Assembly: GCA_963807225.1 (NCBI GenBank)
Contig: CAWEAD010000005.1
Span: forward strand, 682,001 to 746,000
Direction: 5' to 3'
DNA from: JAGVGT01 sp963807225
Lineage (GTDB): Bacteria > Desulfobacterota > Desulfobulbia > Desulfobulbales > JAGXFP01
Length of the DNA: 64,000 nucleotides
In this document: one piece after another, positions 33,087-42,049 of the stretch
Layout: each line of letters opens with the position of its first letter
Position numbering within the stretch: position 1 is the stretch's first letter
Notes under the pieces: model-generated
Told to the model about the DNA's origin: nothing
Database searches by the model: none
The model's input: the letters and a program-made list of their open reading frames with translations, nothing else
Made by a program: the position numbers and the translations under genes

Positions 33087-34443
33087 CGACCTGACCCTGA
33101 CGGTAGCCGGCGATTGCCTGCTGCAACACGCCAATCCCGCTCTGGCGGCGGCCCTGAAGAAAGAACTGACGGTGGCCAACCCCGCCTACCGCGATGCCCG
33201 CCGTTATGGGCGCTGGATCGGCAAGAAACTCAAGCCCTGGCTCTATTTCTACATGGAGACCAGCGCCGGTTTGCGCTTCCCTCGGGGCTTCGCCAGCCGG
33301 GCCCTGGGCTTGTGTCGGGATTTCCAAAGCGCTCCCAGCCTCATCGACCTCCGCCGGACCCGGCCGGAAATCGACTTCACTTTCCAGGGGAAGCTGCGGC
33401 CTTACCAGGAAGAGGCCTTTCTGGACACCGTACGGCGGGAGTTCGGAGTGATCGAATCCGGTACCGGCTCCGGCAAAACCGTTCTGGGGTTGGCCATCAT
33501 CGCCCACCGGCGCCAGCCTACGCTGATATTGGTGCATACCAAGGAACTCCTGCACCAATGGGCGGCCCAGATCGAAACCTTCCTGGGCCAGGAACCTGGA
33601 TTGATCGGCGACGGCCGCTTCGAGCTGCGGCCGGTGACAGTGGCCATCGTCAACACGGCCCGCAACCGGCTGGCCGATCTGCCTGACCACTTCGGCCAGA
33701 TTTGCGTCGACGAATGTCACCGGGTGCCGGCAACTCTGTTCACCGAAGTGGTCACCGCCTTCGACTGCCGCTATGCTCTGGGGCTTTCCGCCACCGCCTT
33801 CCGGCGCGACGGCCTCACCGACCTGATCCACTTCTACCTGGGCGAACGCACCCACCGGGTCAATCAAGACCGGCTGCACCGGAGCGGGGCGGTGCTGAAA
33901 CCGGAATTCCTCCAGCAGCCAACCGAATTCAGCTACGGCTACCGGGGCAATTATCAGAATCTGTTGAAGGCCCTGACCGGGAACCGCGAACGCAACCGGC
34001 TGATCTGTGCCGATATCAGCCGTGAAGCCGCGGGGGAACGGGAAGGCACCATCCTGGTGGTCAGCGACCGGGTGGCCCACTGCCATGCCCTGGCAGCCGA
34101 ACTGCAGCGCCTCGAGCCGGATCTGAGCCTGGCGGTGCTGACCGGCCAGATGCCTGCCGAAGAGCGCACCGCGCTGATCGAACAGATCCGGGGCAATAAA
34201 ATCCGAGTACTGATCTCCACCGTCCAGCTGATCGGCGAGGGTTTCGACTGCCCCGGCCTGCGCACCCTGTTCCTGACCACCCCGATCAAGTTCAGCGGCC
34301 GGTTGCTGCAGGTGGTGGGCCGCATCCTCCGGCCGGCCGCCGGCAAAATGCCCCGGGTCTACGACTACCTGGACCCGGTCGGGGTCTTAAAGGCCTCGGC
34401 CCGCACCCGCCGGCTGCTCTTTGAAGACGAACCTCCCGACTGA
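33079..34443 (+). CDS. SF2 DEAD/DEAH-box helicase (XPB/ERCC3-like)
   Basis: A 454-residue superfamily 2 helicase. Motif I is ESGTGSGKTVL, motif II DECHRVP, motif III LSATAFRRDG, and the C-terminal RecA lobe shows LISTVQLIGEGFDCPGL and QVVGRILRPAAG. The N-terminal 110 residues (ARRYGRWIGKKLKPWLYFYM) are extra and could bind DNA. It is smaller than RecG or PriA and closest in layout to bacterial XPB-like helicases. Its role is probably DNA repair or restriction-like, without firm evidence. It shares an operon with slyX and the cyclase. Confidence 0.88.
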   Translation: MADDLTLTVAGDCLLQHANPALAAALKKELTVANPAYRDARRYGRWIGKKLKPWLYFYMETSAGLRFPRGFASRALGLCRDFQSAPSLIDLRRTRPEIDFTFQGKLRPYQEEAFLDTVRREFGVIESGTGSGKTVLGLAIIAHRRQPTLILVHTKELLHQWAAQIETFLGQEPGLIGDGRFELRPVTVAIVNTARNRLADLPDHFGQICVDECHRVPATLFTEVVTAFDCRYALGLSATAFRRDGLTDLIHFYLGERTHRVNQDRLHRSGAVLKPEFLQQPTEFSYGYRGNYQNLLKALTGNRERNRLICADISREAAGEREGTILVVSDRVAHCHALAAELQRLEPDLSLAVLTGQMPAEERTALIEQIRGNKIRVLISTVQLIGEGFDCPGLRTLFLTTPIKFSGRLLQVVGRILRPAAGKMPRVYDYLDPVGVLKASARTRRLLFEDEPPD

Positions 34444-34508
34444 TCTTTCCCGCATAAACAAAAATAAAGGACACACCTTAGATCGGACTTTTTGCGAAGC
34501 CAGCAAAT

Positions 34509-34532
34509 AAAAGGGGCGGCCGAAGCCGCCCC
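34509..34532 (-). terminator. Rho-independent terminator of the lipoprotein gene
   Basis: On the minus strand GGGGCGGC-TTCG-GCCGCCCC forms an 8-bp GC stem with a UUCG-type tetraloop, followed by TTTTATTT. It lies 22 bases after the stop of the lipoprotein gene and also backs onto the end of the helicase gene. Confidence 0.9.
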
Positions 34533-34553
34533 GGTTAAAGGATGTCCCGGCTC

Positions 34554-37268
34554 TTATTCGACCGGCAACGGGTCATTGATGACGTTATGGGTGAAGAGAA
34601 TGGTCTTCCGTACGTCATCGGCCTGGGCCGTAAACCCTTCGAGGTTGCTGTGCAGGACATTGTCGCCGCCCAGAACCCGGGTCCAGAGGTTGGCGCCCAG
34701 GACATCCTGGTAAGCGCAGGAGCCGCCCGTCACCCGCTCGACAAAGTCGACCGGGACCAGGTCGTAATCGGCCTTGCTCAGGTGGTTGAAGGGCGAGAAG
34801 TCGGCATAGTGGTTGTCCGGATGATGGCCCAGTCCATGGCCGGTTTCGTCCCCGAACTTCAGGAACTCCATACCGTGGGTGTAGATATCGACGGTGTCGG
34901 CGATAGCCAGGGTCACCGGAGTATCCTTGCCCTCGACCTTGATGGTGATCTCCACTCCGTCGATTTTGCCGTACTTCAACAGGGTCCGGTAGAGGGCGAT
35001 GTTTTCCATCGGCGAATCGATAGTGTTATCCTTCAGCACCGGCTGGCCGAATTCGTCCAGCACCGGCTGACCCGCCTCGTCGAGCACCTGGGTCGAGTAG
35101 ACCAGCCGTCCGGCCAGGTCGCGTTTGACCATTACTCCGGTGTTGATGTTGCTGACCGCTTCATTGAGGTGACTGTTGAGCATCCCGGGGTTGGTCAGGT
35201 AGGAGCGGACCGTGTTCAGGCGGCCGATCTCAACTTCGATCACATATTCTTCATAGCCGGGCACCACGGTACATTTGAATAGTCCGTCCTGGTACTCCTC
35301 CAGCATCATCGGCACGGTTTCCAGAGGTACCTCCACCGGATTGCCGTCCGCATCGGTTTCCGTCATGGTGATCGGCTCGGAGGGCAACGGCATCACGCAA
35401 CCGTTGGCATCTTTCAGCGGTACCCCGTTGATGTCCCGCTTAAGCACCCAGAGATCGCCGAAGAGGGCACCCTTGTCGACGTCGGTCAAATCGAGCTCGT
35501 TCAGGCCGAGGACGGTATTGACGAAGTCAACGGCATCGATGGTCAGCGGAGTTTCCTTGCCGGCCGCACCACCGAGGAAAGCGGCGGCCTGTTCCATCAT
35601 CAGATGGTACTGCGGGGTGGGGCTGCCACCCATCATCTCGGGAACCATGGCGATGTGATCCGCGTTCCAGACCTGAAGCTCGGCCGGGAGCATGGGCTCT
35701 ATACCGTCGTCGGGCACATCCTGGATGATATTGTGGATGAATACGATCATATTGCGGGCATCGTCGGCGTGCTTGACGAAACCGTCAATATTGCTTCCGG
35801 TGTTGTGTACCGAGGAAAACACCCGATGCCAGGCGTCGGCAACCTCGTCTTTATACAGACAACCATTGGCGCCGGCGGGGAGATACTGGACATAGGAGAC
35901 ATCCTTGTTGTGATAATCGATCATGGTTGAATGGGTCATCTGCGAATAGTCGACATAACCGCCGAGCAGGAAATCCACGCCGTAGTCCCTTCCCTCGGTA
36001 CCGTCGCGCAGGTAGGAGAGATCGCCCATCGGCAGATCCGGCCTTATTTCCAGCCAGGGCGCCGGAATGGTCTCGCCTTCCTCGCCGATCTTTTCGATGC
36101 CGTAACCGACCAGGCTGCCGTAGGTCAGGAGATTCCGATAGAGGGCCAGATTTTCCCGCGGCGAATCGATGGCCGTCCGAACCGTTTCATAGGTAACATT
36201 GCCCAACTCGTCGACCACCTCCTGGGTGGTCACCATGACTATCCGCCCCGCCAGATCTGCCTCGATGCTTTCGGCGGCGTTGATATTGCTGATCGCCTCC
36301 TCGAAGGCCCGATTGAGTACGTCGGGGTTCTGTACCGACGAGCGCACCATGTTCAGGCGGCCGATCTCGACCGGGATGGTATAGACGAGGTACTCCTCGG
36401 GAACGCTGCATTTGAATAAGCCATCTTGATATTCCTCCAGGACCATCGGCACGGTTGTGCTGATAGTGACCAGCGGGTTGCCGTCCGTATCCAGGACCGG
36501 CTGCCCTCCTTCATCCAGTACCGGGATTTCGATGGGCTCTGAGGCAATGGGTTTTTGACAGCCATTCTCATCCAAAATCGGCACCCCGTTGACATCCCGG
36601 AGCAGCACATACAAATCGCTGAACAGCAGCTTCTGAGTCTGATCGCCTGAACCGCCGCCAGCCCCGGCCGCGGCTATCGCCGTTACCGCCGCGGCGCCCT
36701 GATTGTGCCAGAGCACCGAGTTGACGAAGACCACCTGATCAACGCTCATCGGATCTTCCTTGCCGGTCGCTCCGGCCAGGAAAGAGGCGGCGCTGTTCAG
36801 GACGGCAGGGTTGAGCTGCGCCACGTTGGTTTGAACTGTAACCTCCTGGGATTCAGCGCTCTCGCCGGTGGCAAAAACCGCCGTGACCACATAATAATAG
36901 GTGGTGTTGGCTATCAGGTTTTGATCGGTATAGGGTGAAGTAACTCCTACGATCTTGACCGCCGAGGAACTGCCCTTTTTTACCCCCGGGTTTACATCTC
37001 GATAGATGTTATAGGATACCGCGTCGGTTACCGCGGTCCATTCGATAGTGGCCGTGGTTTCGCCGGGCGTAGCCGCCACCTGCTCCGGCGCGGTCAGAGA
37101 GGCCACCTCGTCCACTGGTGTGGTCGAGGTCGTGGACAGAGTTCCGGAATCCGAACTGTTACAACCGCTGATCGTGCCAGCCAGTAGCATCGCCAAGAGC
37201 AAGATTAGGCATGACTTTACCCCCAGCTTGATTGTTTCCGCCCTACATTGCCGATGTTTGTTTTCCAT
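34554..37268 (-). CDS. Large lipoprotein with FN3 domain and an internal duplication
   Basis: A 904-residue surface protein. The ATG at 37266-37268 has AAGGAGG 8 nt upstream. A lipoprotein signal (VKSCLILLLAMLLAGTISGC) puts the lipidated cysteine at residue 36. A fibronectin type III domain (about 61-152) is followed by two related blocks of about 350 residues. Both blocks share FLxGAxGKExP, VFVNxVL, a DINGVPLKDANGC-like segment, LEEYQDGLFKC, EIGRLNxVRS, DSPxENxALYRxLL and a final ADDxRxxIxFxHN. The blocks are not a family I recognise. The protein probably sits on the outer membrane; a redox or scaffold role cannot be read out. No haem motifs are present. Confidence 0.8.
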   Translation of the reverse strand: MENKHRQCRAETIKLGVKSCLILLLAMLLAGTISGCNSSDSGTLSTTSTTPVDEVASLTAPEQVAATPGETTATIEWTAVTDAVSYNIYRDVNPGVKKGSSSAVKIVGVTSPYTDQNLIANTTYYYVVTAVFATGESAESQEVTVQTNVAQLNPAVLNSAASFLAGATGKEDPMSVDQVVFVNSVLWHNQGAAAVTAIAAAGAGGGSGDQTQKLLFSDLYVLLRDVNGVPILDENGCQKPIASEPIEIPVLDEGGQPVLDTDGNPLVTISTTVPMVLEEYQDGLFKCSVPEEYLVYTIPVEIGRLNMVRSSVQNPDVLNRAFEEAISNINAAESIEADLAGRIVMVTTQEVVDELGNVTYETVRTAIDSPRENLALYRNLLTYGSLVGYGIEKIGEEGETIPAPWLEIRPDLPMGDLSYLRDGTEGRDYGVDFLLGGYVDYSQMTHSTMIDYHNKDVSYVQYLPAGANGCLYKDEVADAWHRVFSSVHNTGSNIDGFVKHADDARNMIVFIHNIIQDVPDDGIEPMLPAELQVWNADHIAMVPEMMGGSPTPQYHLMMEQAAAFLGGAAGKETPLTIDAVDFVNTVLGLNELDLTDVDKGALFGDLWVLKRDINGVPLKDANGCVMPLPSEPITMTETDADGNPVEVPLETVPMMLEEYQDGLFKCTVVPGYEEYVIEVEIGRLNTVRSYLTNPGMLNSHLNEAVSNINTGVMVKRDLAGRLVYSTQVLDEAGQPVLDEFGQPVLKDNTIDSPMENIALYRTLLKYGKIDGVEITIKVEGKDTPVTLAIADTVDIYTHGMEFLKFGDETGHGLGHHPDNHYADFSPFNHLSKADYDLVPVDFVERVTGGSCAYQDVLGANLWTRVLGGDNVLHSNLEGFTAQADDVRKTILFTHNVINDPLPVE

Positions 37269-37600
37269 TGCCAACCTCCTTCCCAACAATTTATTCAACT
37301 TCAGTGTGGCGCTTTTCTCTTTCTCCGTTTTCCAGGCATGTACAGGTCGATCGCCAAGTGCTGTTTTCTTTACACTTAAAGAAGAGCAATCTCCGTGCCG
37401 GAACCACGTCGAAAATCGTGTCACGCAAGACCTTGAATTCACGCTAATACTTGGCAAAGCACAGATCATTGCGATCCGCGATGTTCACCAGTTTCTTATC
37501 AACCCGACAGAAAGTGGCGGCTTTGGGAGAAGACAACCAATTGCCAAACGAGAAAATCAGTGGTTGGAAGTTGCCAGGCTGGCAACCGGTTAAGGTTAGT
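37269..37600. other. Leader and upstream region of the lipoprotein gene
   Basis: No gene is supported in this stretch. It must carry the promoter of the lipoprotein gene. I see no clear -35/-10 pair, riboswitch or strong hairpin. Confidence 0.4.
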
Positions 37601-37609
37601 TAAAACAAA

Positions 37610-37682
37610 GGGCTGTCCCAGATAATTTTCATTATCTGGGACAGCCCATAAAAACAATGCGGCGGGGGTACACGCCCCCGCC
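37610..37682 (-). terminator. Tandem hairpins after the Cys-rich PAS-like gene
   Basis: Two perfect stems lie here. GGCGGGGG/CCCCCGCC (37661-37682, loop TACACG) is followed on the minus strand by GCATTGTTTTTATG. GGGCTGTCCCAGATAAT and its exact complement (37610-37647, loop TTTC) is followed by TTTGTTTT. Together they make a strong double terminator about 100 bases after the gene's stop. Confidence 0.75.
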
Positions 37683-37783
37683 TGAGCAACCGGCATCGGA
37701 TTCCATCGGCTGAAGACGATCCCGGCTTTCTCTAATTGATAATATCCTCTCCTCTAGATGGTCCTCGAGCAGGATTTCCGAAT

Positions 37784-38440
37784 TCAGGAATGTCTGGACC
37801 AGATTTCGGGATAGAGCTGGCAGGCGCAATCGCCGCACAAACCGTGCGAGAATTGCAGACCCCTGGTGACACTGAAATAATTTTCCAGTTCGCGCCAACC
37901 TCCTGATTCATCCCCGATTTTTTTACAGACCGAACAGATCTTGATCAGACCCGGCGCCGGAGATTTTTCAGCAACGCTTGTCCCTCGGGTATTCACCGAC
38001 TTCTCCGCCCTTTTCCGCCGCCGACCGACACCCCCGACATTGATCTCCATCTTCAGAACATTGATCGGCTGCTCCCAATGCTGGCGACCGTTGGGCATAA
38101 TCGGATAATGGTAAACATGATAAATTTCGCCGCCCTTCCGACAGACACAGCTTTCCGGCTGCAGGGTACTGGCCAGACGTTGATAGGGACAGCAGGTGCA
38201 GGTCTTTTTCTCGCCCATAAAGTCCTGACAGCAGCTGATCTTCTTCTTCCGGCAATATCCGCCGTGGGCCGAGGCCAACTGCCTGACCGGCAAGCGGTTG
38301 CTGTAGATCACCGAATTTTCTTCGTTCTGAACCCAGATATGGGCCGGCAGCTGCTCCATCCAATAGGAATTTTCATACTTGTCTCTACTGGTCAGGAGCT
38401 TTGGGACGGGGGGCTGCAACGCCAGAGGCTTGATCATCAT
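37784..38440 (-). CDS. Cysteine-rich PAS-like sensor protein
   Basis: A 218-residue soluble protein. The N-terminal half looks PAS-like (PAHIWVQNEENSVIYSNRLP) but carries an unusual cysteine cluster: CRKKKISCC, CTCCPYQRL and CVCRKGGE. The C-terminal 50 residues (ICSVCKKIGDESGGWRELEN, then FSHGLCGDCACQLYPE) match a motif often appended to PAS or receiver domains in delta-type bacteria. The cysteines could bind a metal or iron-sulfur cluster and make it a redox sensor (inference). The ATG at 38438-38440 follows CCGGAGAGA. No output domain is present; the NtrC-type system next door is a possible partner. Confidence 0.65.
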   Translation of the reverse strand: MMIKPLALQPPVPKLLTSRDKYENSYWMEQLPAHIWVQNEENSVIYSNRLPVRQLASAHGGYCRKKKISCCQDFMGEKKTCTCCPYQRLASTLQPESCVCRKGGEIYHVYHYPIMPNGRQHWEQPINVLKMEINVGGVGRRRKRAEKSVNTRGTSVAEKSPAPGLIKICSVCKKIGDESGGWRELENYFSVTRGLQFSHGLCGDCACQLYPEIWSRHS

Positions 38441-38671
38441 TATCTCTCCGGTTGTCATCTCCGGTCAGCCGAACGGTCATTAACATAACCCGGCCGGGAG
38501 ATCATTCCGGGGGCGGACAGATTTCTCCCGCCCCAAAGCCATGAGATGATCGGTTAGACCGACCCACCTCGACACCTTTCGATCTTTTGATTTGCAGCTA
38601 CCGTGCCAAAATAGCACAAGGCCAACCTGGAAATAACCAACCGATAATACAGAGAAAATCAGCGAGGGCGG
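38441..38671. other. Intergenic, no gene seen
   Basis: Between the NtrC-type regulator and the PAS-like gene. Apart from the terminator at 38672-38702 and a weak GC-rich stem near 38493-38525, nothing is recognised. Confidence 0.4.
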
Positions 38672-38702
38672 AAAACTGACGGGGGACCGCTCCCGTCAGT
38701 TT
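38672..38702 (-). terminator. Rho-independent terminator of the NtrC-type regulator gene
   Basis: On the minus strand AAACTGACGGG and CCCGTCAGTTT form an 11-bp stem with an 8-base loop ending in TTTTCC, 52 bases after the stop at 38755. Confidence 0.8.
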
Positions 38703-38754
38703 CTGAGCAAGGCACCAGAAAATTACCGGGGGGTGCGGCAACCGGGAGTGAGGT

Positions 38755-40128
38755 TCAAGATGGAGCCGGATCGGACTGGCGGCGGCGGGGGCAGAGATGG
38801 TATTCGGCGATCTTTTTCCGCAACGTGGTCTGCGAAATACCGAGCTGTTTGGCGGTGTTGGTGATGTGCCAGTTGTTGGAGTCCAGAGAGTGGTTGATAT
38901 AATTCATCTCGATATCGGAAAGGGAAAAGAGGCCGGTGGCCGGGGCATCTGGATTCGGAGCTGACGGCGAGGAAAACTCAAAATCATCCAGGGTCAGGGA
39001 CGAACTGGTGGATAGGGCCACCGCCTTGGTCAGCATGTTTTCCAGTTCCCGGACGTTGCCCGGCCAGTCGTATTGCTGCAGCCGCTTCATGGCAGCCAGC
39101 TCGACGGTGGCGATCTGTCGCCCAAGTTTCCGGCCTATCCGGGCCATATAATAGTTGATCAGTTGCGGGATGTCTTCGCGCCGCTGGCGCAACGGCGGGA
39201 TCTCCAGACAGGATACCGCCAGCCGGAAATAGAGGTCTTCCCTGAATTTTCCGGCTTGGACCTCTTTCTTGAGTTTACGGTTGGTGGCGGCAATGACCCG
39301 CGCCCGCAGTGGAATGGTATGCAAGCCGCCGACCCGGACAAATTCTTCCTCCTGCAGAACCCGCAAAAGTTTGCCCTGCAGTTCAAATGGCATATCGCCA
39401 ATCTCGTCCAGGAAGACGGTACCCCGGTCGGCGAACTGTAACTTTCCGACCTTGGTCTTCTCCGCACCGGTGAAGGCGCCTTTCTCATGGCCGAACAACT
39501 CGCTTTCCAGAAGGGTCGGCACTATCGCCGCGCAGTTGATAGCCACGTACGGCTGGCCCGGCGAGGTGGTGTCATGGAGAATTCGGGCCACCAGTTCCTT
39601 GCCGGTGCCGCTCTCGCCTTCAATCAGCACCGGAATGGTGGAGCGGGACAGAAGCCCGATGTTTTTGAGCAACTCGGTGATCTTGGCGTTTGAACCGATA
39701 ATCTCCCGTACCGAATAGCGTTCTTCGGCCGGGTGATTTCTCCGGGCCACCGGTTTGCCATCCATACTGCGGCAGTGATCGATGCGCTGCACCACCCCAT
39801 TGAGTTCGTCCAACTCCAGCGGTTTACGCAGGAAATCGCAGGCCCCGCCGCGCATCGCCTCCAAGACCGCCTGGTTGTCGGGATCGCCGGTCATGACCAC
39901 CACATAACTCTCCGGCAACCCGTCGCAAAAGGACGGTAGGTTGTGCAGATCATTCTGGTCCGGCAGATGAAGATCCAGAAGAATAAGGTCCGGTTGCCAT
40001 TCCCTGCCAATCCGAGCCCCGGTCGCGAAGTTGTCGGCATACCGGGTCTCGTGTCCCAGATCCTCCAGCTCCAAGGTCAGGATGCGGGTCAATAGCTCGT
40101 CGTCTTCGATGATCAGAATCTTAAGCAT
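38755..40128 (-). CDS. Sigma-54-dependent response regulator (NtrC family)
   Basis: A 457-residue regulator of standard three-domain layout. The receiver domain (1-120) has acidic IIEDDE, phospho-acceptor in LILLDLHLPDQ and Lys in FLRKPLEL. The AAA+ domain (about 145-385) has Walker A GESGTGKE, sigma-54 contact loop GAFTGA and Walker B TVFLDEIGD. The C-terminal Fis-type helix-turn-helix is NWHITNTAKQLGISQTTLRK. It should activate sigma-54 promoters when phosphorylated by the kinase encoded just upstream, with which it overlaps by 8 bases. Targets are unknown; the neighbouring outer-membrane protein gene is a candidate. Confidence 0.96.
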   Translation of the reverse strand: MLKILIIEDDELLTRILTLELEDLGHETRYADNFATGARIGREWQPDLILLDLHLPDQNDLHNLPSFCDGLPESYVVVMTGDPDNQAVLEAMRGGACDFLRKPLELDELNGVVQRIDHCRSMDGKPVARRNHPAEERYSVREIIGSNAKITELLKNIGLLSRSTIPVLIEGESGTGKELVARILHDTTSPGQPYVAINCAAIVPTLLESELFGHEKGAFTGAEKTKVGKLQFADRGTVFLDEIGDMPFELQGKLLRVLQEEEFVRVGGLHTIPLRARVIAATNRKLKKEVQAGKFREDLYFRLAVSCLEIPPLRQRREDIPQLINYYMARIGRKLGRQIATVELAAMKRLQQYDWPGNVRELENMLTKAVALSTSSSLTLDDFEFSSPSAPNPDAPATGLFSLSDIEMNYINHSLDSNNWHITNTAKQLGISQTTLRKKIAEYHLCPRRRQSDPAPS

Positions 40129-41929
40129 TTTTCGACCTCTTTAGAACCGGCAGGGTAATGATTATTTCGGCGCCCCCGCCGGGCCGGTTGGCGGCCAAAA
40201 TCGTGCCGCCATGGTAGTCGATGATTTTCCTGGCAATGGGCAACCCCAGCCCGGTGCCCTTTTTCCTGGTGGTAAAAAAGGGCTGGAACAGTTTAGGCAA
40301 TGTCTTTTCGGAGAAACCTGGGCCGGAATCGGTGATACTCAGCAAAATATTCCTACCCGCCTCCTCGACCAGGCGACTTTCTAACTCGATAACTCCGTGC
40401 CGCGGAGACCATTGTGCCGCGTTGGCGACCAGGTTGGTCAAGGCCTGGAGCAATAGTTCACGATCGCCTTGAAGTCGAATCAGCAGACTCTCGCCCCGCG
40501 GTAACCGCAACTCCAGATCTTTCTCGGCCAATTCCGCCTCCAGGGCGCCCGTCAGTTCGTCCAACAACTGCCCCAGGGTGAACTCCTCCAGATTGAGCTG
40601 CAGAGGCTTGCCGTATGAAAGCACCCCGTCGGCCATATTCATCAGGCGCCCCGCCTGTTCCCGGGCAATATCCAGCCTTTCCCGATCCCTGGCGCCGAGA
40701 TCACTTTTGGCCAGCGAGCTCAGGGCCAGATTGACCGAAGATAAAGGCGAACGGATATCATGGACGATCTTGGCGCTGAACTCTCCGATGGCGGCCAGGG
40801 AAGCCGCCTTGACCAGGGCCTTTTTCGAATCCAGCAAACGATCCTGCATGTCATTGAAGGCCTTGCCGAGCCGGTCCACTTCCAGTTGCGGAAAGACAGG
40901 GACTCTTCGCCATCTCCCGGTATCTCCCAGAGAAATCGAATCGGCCGCCATGGCCAGCTCTTCAAGGGGCCTGGTTAGACGCCGGGCCACCAGCATAGAA
41001 CCAAAGAAAATCACCCCCAGAGTGAAAATGCCGGCCAGAATCGAACGCTTGGCAAGGGAGAGCCGGGGTACGATTATGACGTCCTTGTCCACCTCCTTGA
41101 CCACCAGCCATTCGGTACCGGGAACCTTTCGAAAGGCCCCAAGTACCAGCTCCCGGCCGGCATCATAATATTCACTGACCTCCCCTTGGGAACCGGCCAG
41201 AAATTGTTGCGGTTGTCGAATCAGGCTGCCTAGCAGCCGGCGATTGCCACCGGGTGGATATAGATACCGACCGGTCGAGGAGAGGATGAAGAACTTGCCC
41301 GAATCCATAAAAGGGTTGGTGAACATGGCATCGATAGCCTGGTTCAGGTTGAGAATGGCCAGGATGTAATTGGCATCGCGACTCCCATGTCCTTTGGCCT
41401 TTTTGCCGACAGTCACGAATGTTACGCCTTTTTCCAGACAGTAATCGGGCGCGATGTAAAAGTCAGCCGATTGGGCCTTGATTTCGGCCAGCCGGTCGGC
41501 AAACGGCTCCGACAGACAGGCGCCGCCATCACCTGACCGGGAAAGAAGCACACCCTGCGAATCATAAACCCGGATGGCCCGATAGGCGCTGTGACTTCTG
41601 ATTATTGCCTCCTGAAATGGGCAATATAGGGGATCTCCCTGTTCAGCCGAGTATGTCGAATGTCCTCGGGCACAATTGCTCTCGGCGATGAAATCCAGGT
41701 CCTGGCGGATATTGTCCAGCCATTTCTCCACCTGGTAGACCCTGGCGTTCAGTGCCTGGACCAAGACTTGTTTCTCTTTGTCGACCAGGGCGTTTTCAGC
41801 AAAGAAGTACTGAGGAAAGACCAGGATGAAGAAGGGAATCAGGCCGGCCAGAGCCAGCCAGAAGAATATTTCCCGGGAGAGCTTGGACTTGCCCTTGGCG
41901 GGAAAGATTTTCGGTCTGCGCAGAGGCAT
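40121..41929 (-). CDS. Membrane sensor histidine kinase (Cache-type sensor, HAMP, HisKA, HATPase)
   Basis: A 602-residue kinase. It has a first helix at about 22-45, an extracytoplasmic sensor of double-Cache type (about 45-290; DFIAESNCARGHSTYS, SGKFFILSSTGRYLYPPGG), a second helix near 295-315 and a HAMP region (RRLTRPLEELAMAADSISLG). The HisKA has its histidine in VHDIRSPLSSVNLAL, and the ATPase shows LLQALTNLVANAAQWS, DSGPGFSEK and GTGLGLPIA. It senses a periplasmic small molecule, probably a carboxylate or amino acid by family, and phosphorylates the downstream NtrC-type regulator. Confidence 0.95.
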   Translation of the reverse strand: MPLRRPKIFPAKGKSKLSREIFFWLALAGLIPFFILVFPQYFFAENALVDKEKQVLVQALNARVYQVEKWLDNIRQDLDFIAESNCARGHSTYSAEQGDPLYCPFQEAIIRSHSAYRAIRVYDSQGVLLSRSGDGGACLSEPFADRLAEIKAQSADFYIAPDYCLEKGVTFVTVGKKAKGHGSRDANYILAILNLNQAIDAMFTNPFMDSGKFFILSSTGRYLYPPGGNRRLLGSLIRQPQQFLAGSQGEVSEYYDAGRELVLGAFRKVPGTEWLVVKEVDKDVIIVPRLSLAKRSILAGIFTLGVIFFGSMLVARRLTRPLEELAMAADSISLGDTGRWRRVPVFPQLEVDRLGKAFNDMQDRLLDSKKALVKAASLAAIGEFSAKIVHDIRSPLSSVNLALSSLAKSDLGARDRERLDIAREQAGRLMNMADGVLSYGKPLQLNLEEFTLGQLLDELTGALEAELAEKDLELRLPRGESLLIRLQGDRELLLQALTNLVANAAQWSPRHGVIELESRLVEEAGRNILLSITDSGPGFSEKTLPKLFQPFFTTRKKGTGLGLPIARKIIDYHGGTILAANRPGGGAEIIITLPVLKRSKNA

Positions 41930-42049
41930 CTCAGTTATCCACCCAATCTATACCCCCTCAACACTAATACTCTTAGAAACTATTCCTATTGTTATTCTCT
42001 TCTTAAGAGATGGGAAATTCAAATGACATATTGTCGCAGTCCATAAAGA

